A stretch of DNA of 9,813 nucleotides from Cyclobacteriaceae bacterium (GTDB lineage Bacteria > Bacteroidota > Bacteroidia > Cytophagales > Cyclobacteriaceae), in NCBI GenBank assembly GCA_009885605.1, contig VFKK01000147.1:1-9813 (forward strand), written 5' to 3'. Below are positions 1 to 6,217 of this stretch, piece after piece. Numbering within the stretch: the stretch's first letter is position 1; every line of letters begins with the position of its first letter. Both the position numbers and the translations under genes were made by a program. Below the pieces are notes generated by a model. The model did not search any database, was not told where the DNA came from, and was given only the letters and a program-made list of their open reading frames with translations.

Positions 1-68
1 GCAAAGCTGAGGTTATCGACATTTTTAATTCTAAGATTCATGAGTATGGGCTAAAAGATTTTAGTTGA
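1..68 (+). CDS. Possible 3' end of a convergent plus-strand gene (partial)
   Basis: Frame 3 is open from the window edge to a TGA at 66-68 and encodes about 21 residues ending in GLKDFS. The residue mix (alternating hydrophobic and charged, helix-like) looks like a real C-terminus. A gene here would converge on tsaC, leaving a 97-base gap. The fragment is too short to assign a family, and a chance open frame of this length is common, so the call is weak. No intrinsic terminator follows it: there is only a weak 5-bp hairpin at 127-141 with no T-tract. Confidence 0.33.
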   Translation, partial: KAEVIDIFNSKIHEYGLKDFS

Positions 69-165
69 TTCTTCGTCAAAAATAAGTCCCGAATTTATCA
101 AAGATTCCATCAATAACCGACGGATTCAAATGATCAATTTGCCTTATGAATTCTAAGCTGAGATT

Positions 166-1131
166 TCAGTCCTTTGCTGCTGCTCTTTTCAGGCGATCAT
201 TAATCGCTCTGCCCAAGCCAGATTCCGGCATCAACTCCGCTAAAATCACTTCAGCATCGCTTTCATCGAGCTGGCGCATGCCTGCAAAAAGATTAGCGGC
301 AGCTTCTTTCAAATCAAATTTCGTGCTAAGGCAAAACCGCCTCTCCACCGGGATTTCTTGGATTACTCTATTAAAACTCAACACAGCAAAATCAACTTTT
401 CTGCTTTGAAAATCCGGGATTAACACGTCAAGATTTCCCAAAATAAATGGTTTTCGCGGAGCGTAGTGGCTTTCGAGCAAGCCGGGTGCCTGAGGATTGG
501 AGGAGCTTTGATCCTTGATTTTCACCTTCCCGACGACCGATTCTATTTCCGCTATTTCCAGTCCGCCAAGTCGGTAAATTATTACTTCCTCCCCTTCCAT
601 CCCCACAATGGTACTTTCCAAACCTACTTTGCAGGGGCCACCATCAAGAATATAAGGAATATTTTTACCCAATTGGGCATCGACATGCCCGGCGGTTGTT
701 GGGCTTATGTAGCCAAAAGGATTGGCACTTGGAGCTGCCAAAGGAAAATCCAGCGATGCCAATAACTCCAAAATAAGCTCATGATCGGGAACCCGAACAG
801 CTACTCTATCCAGGCCCGAAGTAACCAAGTCAGGGATGATATTTTTCCGTGTTAAAAGTAATGTAAGCGGACCCGGCCAAAATTTCTCAGCTAATTTTTG
901 AAGTGGTTTTGGAAAATCCTCCGTGTACTTTTCAACCTGCCCGATTCCGGAAATATGAATGATCAGCGGATCGAAACTTGGTCGGTTTTTAGTTTCAAAA
1001 ATTGCGGCAACAGCGGCAGGATTCAGCGCATTCCCAGCAAGGCCGTAAACCGTCTCTGTAGGAATAGCGACCAATTTCCCTTCTTTCAGAAAATTTGCCG
1101 CCATTCTGATGTCCTGACCTGTCTCAGCCAT
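166..1131 (-). CDS. tsaC: L-threonylcarbamoyladenylate synthase, Sua5 type (TsaC)
   Basis: This enzyme makes threonylcarbamoyl-AMP from threonine, bicarbonate and ATP, the first step of t6A formation at A37 of ANN-decoding tRNAs; it is cytosolic. The 321-residue product has an N-terminal YrdC domain (about 8-200) with the signatures IPTETVYGLAGNA (23-35), the KxR motif KNR (48-50) followed by FDPLI, WPGPLT (85-90) and the SxN motif (135-137). After a linker, APGLLESHYAPRKP (215-228) opens the C-terminal Sua5 domain, so this is the long Sua5/YwlC form rather than the short TsaC form. The ATG at 1131 lies one base after the TAA of the TPR gene. An upstream TTG at 1179 is in frame but would overlap that gene by 47 bases and adds non-conserved residues. 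It is probably co-transcribed with the TPR lipoprotein. Confidence 0.95.
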   Translation of the reverse strand: MAETGQDIRMAANFLKEGKLVAIPTETVYGLAGNALNPAAVAAIFETKNRPSFDPLIIHISGIGQVEKYTEDFPKPLQKLAEKFWPGPLTLLLTRKNIIPDLVTSGLDRVAVRVPDHELILELLASLDFPLAAPSANPFGYISPTTAGHVDAQLGKNIPYILDGGPCKVGLESTIVGMEGEEVIIYRLGGLEIAEIESVVGKVKIKDQSSSNPQAPGLLESHYAPRKPFILGNLDVLIPDFQSRKVDFAVLSFNRVIQEIPVERRFCLSTKFDLKEAAANLFAGMRQLDESDAEVILAELMPESGLGRAINDRLKRAAAKD

Positions 1132-1132
1132 T

Positions 1133-1840
1133 TTACTTGCAGAAATCGTCGAGCCAGGTTTTGGCTTCGGTATGTCCAAGAGAAAGCGCCATTTTCAAAT
1201 CCACGCAGCCTTCTTCTTTTTCACCGAGCGCACTCATACGGGTCACGCCAAGCAAATAATAAGCTGCCCCATTTTTCCCATCCAGATTGACTGCATTGGT
1301 CAACGACTCCATAGCTCCTGCGGGGTCGTTGTTTCCAATCTGAGCTTTTCCCTTGTTGAAATACACCAAAGCCTGATTTGGATTTACCTGAAGTGCTGCG
1401 TCAAAATCCAGTAGAGCATCCTCGTATTCTTCCATTCCCAACAAAGCCAGGCCACGGTTGTAGTAAATATCTGTTTGGGTAGGGTCCAGGCCATTGGCCA
1501 TATTGTAATCAGAAATAGCTTGCTTGAAATTCTTGAGTTCGAGATTTGAATTGGCCCGATTAAACCAAGGCTTGTAAATCGTCGAGTCACTTTCGATGGC
1601 TTGTGTGAAAACCGGAATGGCTTCTTTGTATTTCTCTTGCTGAAAAAGCGCCACACCTTTGGCATTCAAAGCTTGGGAGTTTGCAGGATTTACCTCCAAT
1701 AGCCGGTCAAAGTATTCAATGGCTTCATTCCAGGATTCAGTGTCCATTTTCTCCATTCCTGCCTTCAGCAGCTCCTCTTCACTCGGGCTGCAACTCAGCA
1801 GACCAACAGCCATTACGGCAATCAACCAAAGTTTTTTCAC
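1133..1840 (-). CDS. TPR-repeat lipoprotein
   Basis: The predicted product is a membrane-anchored protein-interaction scaffold; no enzymatic motif is visible. Starting at the GTG at 1840 it has 235 residues and begins with fM-KK, a hydrophobic stretch and the lipobox LLSC, with the lipidated Cys at position 17. About six consecutive 34-residue TPR units follow (roughly 21-54, 55-88, 89-122, 123-156, 157-190 and a degenerate last one from 191), each with the small/aromatic pattern and an N-P or D-P between helices. The tail resembles the Cys-containing cap seen in many Bacteroidota TPR proteins. A TTG at 1858 extends the frame by six residues, but it lies inside the likely -7 promoter box and spoils a textbook signal peptide, so GTG is preferred. 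tsaC follows after one base, suggesting a two-gene operon. The partner is unknown. Confidence 0.87.
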   Translation of the reverse strand: MKKLWLIAVMAVGLLSCSPSEEELLKAGMEKMDTESWNEAIEYFDRLLEVNPANSQALNAKGVALFQQEKYKEAIPVFTQAIESDSTIYKPWFNRANSNLELKNFKQAISDYNMANGLDPTQTDIYYNRGLALLGMEEYEDALLDFDAALQVNPNQALVYFNKGKAQIGNNDPAGAMESLTNAVNLDGKNGAAYYLLGVTRMSALGEKEEGCVDLKMALSLGHTEAKTWLDDFCK

Positions 1841-1855
1841 GGGATAAATTTTCGG

Positions 1856-1863
1856 CAAAGATA
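1856..1863 (-). promoter_or_regulatory. Bacteroidota-type -7 promoter element before the TPR lipoprotein gene
   Basis: On the minus strand the sequence reads TATCTTTG, an exact match to the TAnnTTTG box of the primary sigma factor of Bacteroidota. It lies in the 41-base gap after the thioesterase stop and 15 bases before the GTG start, implying a very short leader. No TTG is found about 19-21 bases upstream, so the -33 element is absent or poor. It would allow the lipoprotein-tsaC pair to be transcribed independently of the upstream five-gene unit. Confidence 0.5.
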
Positions 1864-1881
1864 GGGAATCAGGCCTTTTAA

Positions 1882-2319
1882 TCAGGCTTTCGGCCTAAGT
1901 TTACTCAGAGAATTCGAAGGAATCGGAACAGGCCGCATGGTTTCCATGTCCACCGCAACCATTGTACACTTGCATTTTGCAAAAACATGGGACCCTCCGG
2001 CCTTACTTTCACCAACCAAATATTGCTCTAAGTCGAACGAGGAATTCCCCGTTCGGGTGCAATGAACAAGACATTTGATCTCATCTTCCAGGTGGATGGG
2101 TTTCATGTAATCGATCTCAATCCTCGCTACCACGGTTCCAATCGACATAATATTCCATTCGCAAACTTCAAATAGATAAACAGCTCGGGAATGTTCAAAA
2201 TAGCTGAAATACACTCCGTTGTTCACATGAGAGTATCCATCAATATCTGAAAATCGAATTTGGATGGTAGTGAAAAAATCAATCTCGCGCAGAATCTGCG
2301 CAGGGTCAATTCGTTGCAT
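1882..2319 (-). CDS. Acyl-CoA thioesterase, 4HBT/YbgC-like hotdog fold
   Basis: The 145-residue product is a single hotdog-fold domain of the 4-hydroxybenzoyl-CoA thioesterase/YbgC group, which hydrolyses acyl-CoA thioesters in the cytosol. The signature IRFSDIDGYSHVNN (21-34), followed by Y37 and the aromatic-rich segment SYFEHSR (39-45), matches the active-site loop and central helix. One of Asp25/Asp27 should be the catalytic carboxylate. The later segment RIEIDYMKPIHLEDEI is the expected central strand and turn. Length is normal for the family. The ATG shares its A with the TAA of the NUDIX gene (TAATG), indicating translational coupling. The substrate cannot be read from sequence; a crotonase-fold gene in the same unit makes an acyl-CoA housekeeping role plausible but unproven. 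Confidence 0.87.
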   Translation of the reverse strand: MQRIDPAQILREIDFFTTIQIRFSDIDGYSHVNNGVYFSYFEHSRAVYLFEVCEWNIMSIGTVVARIEIDYMKPIHLEDEIKCLVHCTRTGNSSFDLEQYLVGESKAGGSHVFAKCKCTMVAVDMETMRPVPIPSNSLSKLRPKA

Positions 2320-2870
2320 TAAAGTAGAATTTCTGATTTACTGGTTTTTTCAAGCATTCGAAGGATCGAAGGATTGTAGCCGATCATATCTGTAACAGAA
2401 TCGAAAGCGATCCAAGCGAGGGAAATACTTTCTTTGCTCACATGAAGCGGCTCGTTGATTTCTGCTTCGAAAAGGAATCTCACATCATAGTGAAAGTGCT
2501 CTGGCACATGCGGACGTGCTGGAATGATGTGCTTATCCAGATCAAAAATCGTCGAATCTACCAGAGTGAGACTTTTTAATCCGCTCTCTTCCGTAGCTTC
2601 CTGCATTGCTGCTTCCAAAAGGTTTTCATTTCCATCCGCGTGCCCTCCGAGCTGCAACCATCTTCCAAGTTTGCGATGCAATGTAAGTAGCGTATGAGTT
2701 CTCTCTTTATTGACTACCCAAGCTGAAGCTGTGAAATGCCCTTCCAATCTCTCCCGCTTGTAAGCCAAGGGGTCTTCTGTAAGTTCTTCAAAGTCTTTCA
2801 CAAAACTCACCTCATCTTCGTAAGGAGTGCGGTATTTGTTCAGTTGCCCTCTAAATAGAATTCTGTCCAT
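2319..2870 (-). CDS. NUDIX hydrolase
   Basis: Members of this family cleave nucleoside-diphosphate-linked substrates. With the ATG at 2870 the product has 183 residues. It contains the NUDIX box G-x5-E-x7-[Q]E-x2-EE-x-GL at about 76-98, preceded by the RWLQLGGHADG segment. The invariant Arg of the consensus REUxEE is Gln here (about residue 90), while all metal-binding glutamates remain. The C-terminal part (VSKESISLAWIAFDSV) fits the usual closing strand and helix. Start choice is open: an ATG at 2882 adds four residues and a TTG at 2885 one more. All of them overlap the end of the preceding gene (2851), by 20 bases for the start chosen here. That start makes the conserved ILFRGQLNKY segment the N-terminus. 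The substrate is unknown. Confidence 0.87.
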   Translation of the reverse strand: MDRILFRGQLNKYRTPYEDEVSFVKDFEELTEDPLAYKRERLEGHFTASAWVVNKERTHTLLTLHRKLGRWLQLGGHADGNENLLEAAMQEATEESGLKSLTLVDSTIFDLDKHIIPARPHVPEHFHYDVRFLFEAEINEPLHVSKESISLAWIAFDSVTDMIGYNPSILRMLEKTSKSEILL

Positions 2871-3465
2871 CGGTATTAGCATCAAATAATCGATCCAGCA
2901 TGTGGTCGAAGGGTTTCGGATCCTGATACAATCTGTCTGAGTAGAAAGTTGCCAGGAATTTTAGGTAGTTGGGCTGATTATTTACGCTTACTTTTTCAAT
3001 CGCAATATTTCCATATAACTGGGAGATTTGCTCTCCGTCAACAGGTATTTGCAAGGGTGGTTTGAAATAAAATTTCTCCGTCACTTTCACTTGGTCGTTC
3101 ACTTCTTCCATTTTCCTGTCCAAGCTGACCTGCTGATATCCCAAAGCTAGAACTCGCTGCGCAAAAGCCAAGAAAACCTGTGAAAATGTTTGAGGAGTAA
3201 AAGGATCTTCAAACGTAATCGCGAAGCCTTTGGCGTATCGGGAATCGAAGATATGAACCTGTGGATGGTCATTGATCTGCGCTCTCTTGAAATGATAATT
3301 TTTATATAATTTCGCTAAAAGCATCTGACCTTCTTCCCCTTTTATCCAGACTTCAGCCTCCTGGATTTCAGAATCTTTCAGCACATAGTTTTCCTTCAGG
3401 TTCATCGGGGATTTACCCGAGTCCTTGAAGACTTTATTGAAAAGATCCTCCAGAAAATTACCCAT
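2851..3465 (-). CDS. Conserved-looking protein of unknown function, 204 residues
   Basis: I do not recognise this family. The product has no signal peptide, membrane segment or cysteine, so it is probably cytosolic. An amphipathic start (GNFLEDLFNKVF) and a short linker (about 14-24) precede a mixed alpha/beta body. In the body I see an aromatic basic segment near 52-61, FAITFEDPFTPQTF at 81-94, a helix about 95-110 ending in ALGY, a strand-rich part around 126-160, and a helical C-terminus with LKFLATFYSDRLY. The ATG lies inside the end of recQ (8-base overlap), and its own end runs into the NUDIX gene. Such double overlap argues that it is a genuine, co-translated gene. The context (RecQ, NUDIX) does not fix a role. 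Confidence 0.8.
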   Translation of the reverse strand: MGNFLEDLFNKVFKDSGKSPMNLKENYVLKDSEIQEAEVWIKGEEGQMLLAKLYKNYHFKRAQINDHPQVHIFDSRYAKGFAITFEDPFTPQTFSQVFLAFAQRVLALGYQQVSLDRKMEEVNDQVKVTEKFYFKPPLQIPVDGEQISQLYGNIAIEKVSVNNQPNYLKFLATFYSDRLYQDPKPFDHMLDRLFDANTDGQNSI

Positions 3466-5380
3466 GGGGATTGATCGCTAGTTTACCGTCTTGCAGGAGT
3501 GTGATCAGACCATGATCCTGTAATTGACGAATGAAATTTAGGTTTTTCTCAGAAGCCGGAAGCCTGAGACTGTCTAGCAATTGATGCTCTGTTAACTCGC
3601 CGCCTCGCTTTAAAGTTTCGAGAACTCTGGTTTGAAACCTAATCTCGGTTCCTTCCGGGTCTTTCGATTTCCTGTCTTCCTGACACCAATCGCAAATTCC
3701 GCAGGTTTCATCGGACTTTTCTCCAAAATATTCCTGGATGTATTGTGTTCTGCAAATGCTCTTTTGACGGGCATACTCCACCATTTTGACTGCTTTGTGC
3801 AAAGTCAGTTCACGACGAAGCTCAATCCGGTTCAGGTTCAGCGGTAGCTTTCCAGCATCGTATCTTGGAGTCAAAAATGTCAGCTGAGGTTTGTCTTTTC
3901 GCTGATCATACTCCATCACCTCCATCTGTACCAATTGCTGCAAACCCTTGATAAGGTCCGATTCTTTGATTTCGAGAGATTTGGCGAGTTTGCTTTCCTG
4001 GATTTTGATGTATTCAGAGAAAATATTACCTCCGTAAGTTCTCAATAGCATTTTGATGATCGGATCCAGCTTTGCATGAGCAATCTGAATCTCGTATAAC
4101 CTTCCGGGATCAACGCGAAAATGAACTTTCGAAGGAGAATAATAGCTTTCGCTCAATCCAATTAATCCTTCTTCTTCCAAAACTTTGAGCGCATAGAAAG
4201 TCTCCAAAACCCCCAAATTATACGAATTCGCAAATTCATTCCATTCAAAATCAAAGCTGCTGAGCATGTTGCTACCCACAGCGATCCGGTAAAAATTGGC
4301 AAGACACTGATAAACCCTCTTCAGGAAATCTGTAGGTGGATACATCAATACAGACCGGGTCAGAACCAGTTCAAAATCTTCCTCATTGACCATCAAAACC
4401 CCGTATGCTTTTTTGCCATCCCTTCCAGCTCGACCGGCTTCCTGATAATAGTTTTCCAAATTTTCGGGAAGGTCACTGTGGATCACGACCCGCACGTCTG
4501 GCTTATCTATCCCCATTCCGAAGGCATTTGTACTGACCATCACCCGGATTTTATTTCCTTTCCAGTCTTCCTGTCGCTTTGCCCGATCCTCCATACTTAA
4601 TCCTGCATGGTAAGCAGACGCCGTAATTCCCATTTGGGTTAGCGCCCTCGCTATTTGATGAGTAGCGTGTCGGTTCCTGACATACCAGATCGCCGAACCT
4701 GAAACCCGATTCAGGATTTCTGTCCCTTTTTCAATTTTATTTTCAACTATTCTGACGCTGTAGCTCAGATTGACCCTTGCAAAACTCTGACGAAACTCCT
4801 TGGGAGCTTTCATCTCGAGCTTTTCCAGAATATCCGCACAAACCTCCGGCGTCGCGGAAGCAGTGAGCGCCAATACGGCTACTTTCGGATGATATTGGCG
4901 GATTTCCGCGATCTCCAAATATGGCGGCCTGAAATCGTAACCCCATTGGGAAATGCAATGCGCTTCGTCAACCGCGATGAGATTTACATTCATCTGGCGA
5001 AACCTCTCGATAAAAAGTTCGGCTTTCAGCCGCTCGGGAGAAACATAGAGAAACTTGTAATTCCCATAGATGCAATTGTCCAAGGTGCGGTCAATCTCAC
5101 GATAACTCATGCCGGAATAAATCGCCGCAGCCAGGATTCCCTTGCTTTTCAGGGCATCCACCTGATCCTTCATCAGTGCAATCAGTGGACTAACGACCAG
5201 GCAAATTCCTTCGTTGACCAAAGCCGGGATCTGAAAACAAAGAGATTTTCCGCCTCCTGTCGGCAAAAGCGCAAGCGTATCCTTGCCATCGAGCACTGCA
5301 TCGATGACTTGTTTTTGGACAGGACGAAAGTCCTCATGACCAAAAACTTCTTTTAGAATATCCTGAGTCCGATTCTGCAC
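3458..5380 (-). CDS. recQ: ATP-dependent DNA helicase RecQ, with displaced zinc cluster
   Basis: This is a superfamily 2 3'-5' DNA helicase acting in recombinational repair and fork processing. The 640-residue product has Walker A TGGGKS (41-46), DEAH with the aromatic-rich loop (138-154), motif III TASAT (173-177), and motifs V/VI STNAFGMGIDKPDV and QEAGRAGRDG (283-322). A winged-helix-like region of about 170 residues follows (roughly 350-510). Only then comes the zinc motif, C543-x16-C560-x2-C563-x2-C566, with YFGE between the cysteines. The last 70 residues look like a second small winged helix, not an obvious HRDC. In canonical RecQ the zinc cluster directly follows the helicase core. 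The start is GTG at 5380, abutting the TAA of the crotonase gene; the next Met is residue 70, well past Walker A. The 3' end overlaps the next gene by 8 bases. Confidence 0.95.
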   Translation of the reverse strand: MQNRTQDILKEVFGHEDFRPVQKQVIDAVLDGKDTLALLPTGGGKSLCFQIPALVNEGICLVVSPLIALMKDQVDALKSKGILAAAIYSGMSYREIDRTLDNCIYGNYKFLYVSPERLKAELFIERFRQMNVNLIAVDEAHCISQWGYDFRPPYLEIAEIRQYHPKVAVLALTASATPEVCADILEKLEMKAPKEFRQSFARVNLSYSVRIVENKIEKGTEILNRVSGSAIWYVRNRHATHQIARALTQMGITASAYHAGLSMEDRAKRQEDWKGNKIRVMVSTNAFGMGIDKPDVRVVIHSDLPENLENYYQEAGRAGRDGKKAYGVLMVNEEDFELVLTRSVLMYPPTDFLKRVYQCLANFYRIAVGSNMLSSFDFEWNEFANSYNLGVLETFYALKVLEEEGLIGLSESYYSPSKVHFRVDPGRLYEIQIAHAKLDPIIKMLLRTYGGNIFSEYIKIQESKLAKSLEIKESDLIKGLQQLVQMEVMEYDQRKDKPQLTFLTPRYDAGKLPLNLNRIELRRELTLHKAVKMVEYARQKSICRTQYIQEYFGEKSDETCGICDWCQEDRKSKDPEGTEIRFQTRVLETLKRGGELTEHQLLDSLRLPASEKNLNFIRQLQDHGLITLLQDGKLAINPHG

Positions 5381-6157
5381 TTACCAGTTTGGTTCTGTTT
5401 TATTGAGAAAGGAAGAAATTCCTTTTATACAATCTTCATGTGATCGGGCCGCGGCATTTATTTCCGCGGCCATTTTCAGGGCTTTTTCTCTGGATTCCTG
5501 GGACAATGCGCGGATGAGTTTTTTGGTTTGACCCATCGAGTATCCCGAGTTCTGGCGAATTAGTTTTTTGGCAAATCCGATGACTTCTTTTTCCAACGAA
5601 TCATCGCCAACCACTTCTGTGATCAATCCCAGTTCCGAAGCTTTTGCAGCAGTGATCAAACCTCCGGAAAGTAATAATTCCTGAGTCTTGGCACCTCCGA
5701 TTTGCTCGTGCAAAAACACAGAAACGAGAGCCGGCACAAAACCAATCCTCACTTCTGTATAGCCAAAAAGTGCTTCCGGAACAGAGAAACCAAAATCACA
5801 GACCGTCACCAATCCGCTTCCTCCCGCCAAAGCATGCCCTTGAATCTGAGCTATTACTACTTTGGGAAGGGTATAGATTAATGAAAACAGGTCTTTCAGT
5901 CGATTACTATCTTCCAGATTTTCTTCGAACGTAAATGCCTGCATTTCCTGCAGGTAACTCAAATCTGCACCGGCACAAAAGGCATTTCCATTTGCGCGAA
6001 GGATAATTACTTTGACATCGTCACGATTACCCATTTCCACAAAAGCCTCTTTCAGTCCTAAAATCAAATCGGGACTCAGGGCATTTCTCTTTTCGGGTCT
6101 GTTGAGCGTGATGTAGCCAATTCGATTGGCCACTTTTGTCAAAACTGGTTTACTCAT
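5381..6157 (-). CDS. Enoyl-CoA hydratase/isomerase family protein, methylglutaconyl-CoA hydratase-like
   Basis: This is a crotonase-fold enzyme acting on acyl-CoA. The 258-residue product has NRPEKRNALS (19-28), the first oxyanion-hole loop AFCAGADL (59-66) and the second one GHALAGGSGL (107-116). Aligned with mitochondrial crotonase, the catalytic Glu164 is kept (E135 in TEVRIGFVPA), but the Glu144 position is Gly115. The GGxGL plus EVRIGFVPA pattern is, from memory, that of LiuC-type methylglutaconyl-CoA hydratases of leucine catabolism, so this is a better guess than a beta-oxidation hydratase; an isomerase is possible. The C-terminus ends in a conserved-looking PNW. The ATG at 6157 has AT-rich DNA upstream. 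The gene heads a five-gene unit with recQ directly abutting, and an FNR-like palindrome sits 11 bases before its start. Confidence 0.9.
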   Translation of the reverse strand: MSKPVLTKVANRIGYITLNRPEKRNALSPDLILGLKEAFVEMGNRDDVKVIILRANGNAFCAGADLSYLQEMQAFTFEENLEDSNRLKDLFSLIYTLPKVVIAQIQGHALAGGSGLVTVCDFGFSVPEALFGYTEVRIGFVPALVSVFLHEQIGGAKTQELLLSGGLITAAKASELGLITEVVGDDSLEKEVIGFAKKLIRQNSGYSMGQTKKLIRALSQESREKALKMAAEINAAARSHEDCIKGISSFLNKTEPNW

Positions 6158-6168
6158 GCATTTATTTT

Positions 6169-6182
6169 TTGATTGTGATCAA
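6169..6182. promoter_or_regulatory. FNR/CRP-family operator-like palindrome
   Basis: The sequence TTGATTGTGATCAA is a perfect TTGAT-N4-ATCAA, the core consensus bound by FNR-type members of the CRP/FNR family. It lies in the 60-base gap upstream of the crotonase gene, 11 bases from the ATG, and overlaps the last four bases of the probable -7 box. That position predicts repression rather than activation when bound. Binding by any regulator is inference; no regulator gene is in the window. Confidence 0.45.
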
Positions 6183-6210
6183 GTTAGGTTCAGAAAAAGG
6201 CAATCCCAAA
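6179..6210 (-). promoter_or_regulatory. Probable promoter of the crotonase-recQ gene unit
   Basis: On the minus strand, TTTG (6210-6207) and TAACTTGA (6186-6179) are separated by 20 bases. This fits the Bacteroidota -33 TTTG/-7 TAnnTTTG arrangement, with two mismatches in the -7 box. It lies after the comEC stop, in the only sizeable gap before five tightly packed genes. The transcript would start about 15 bases before the ATG. Confidence 0.35.
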
Positions 6211-6217
6211 GAGGGAC

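Noticed and set aside
127..141. Small palindrome CAAAT-GATCA-ATTTG between the possible partial gene and tsaC
   Set aside because: A 5-bp AT-rich stem without a T-run; too weak for a terminator or operator call.
1132..1179. TTG start extending tsaC by 16 residues
   Set aside because: It would overlap the lipoprotein gene by 47 bases, and the added residues are not YrdC-like; the ATG at 1131 sits one base after the upstream stop.
1871..1896. Inverted repeats AGGCC/GGCCT and AGGC/GCCT around the thioesterase stop
   Set aside because: Stems are only 4-5 bp, lie partly in coding sequence and have no following T-tract, so I do not call a terminator.
4889..5356. Plus-strand open frame of 155 codons
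   Set aside because: It lies wholly antisense to the helicase core of recQ, where the minus strand carries Walker A and DEAH motifs; it is a shadow frame.
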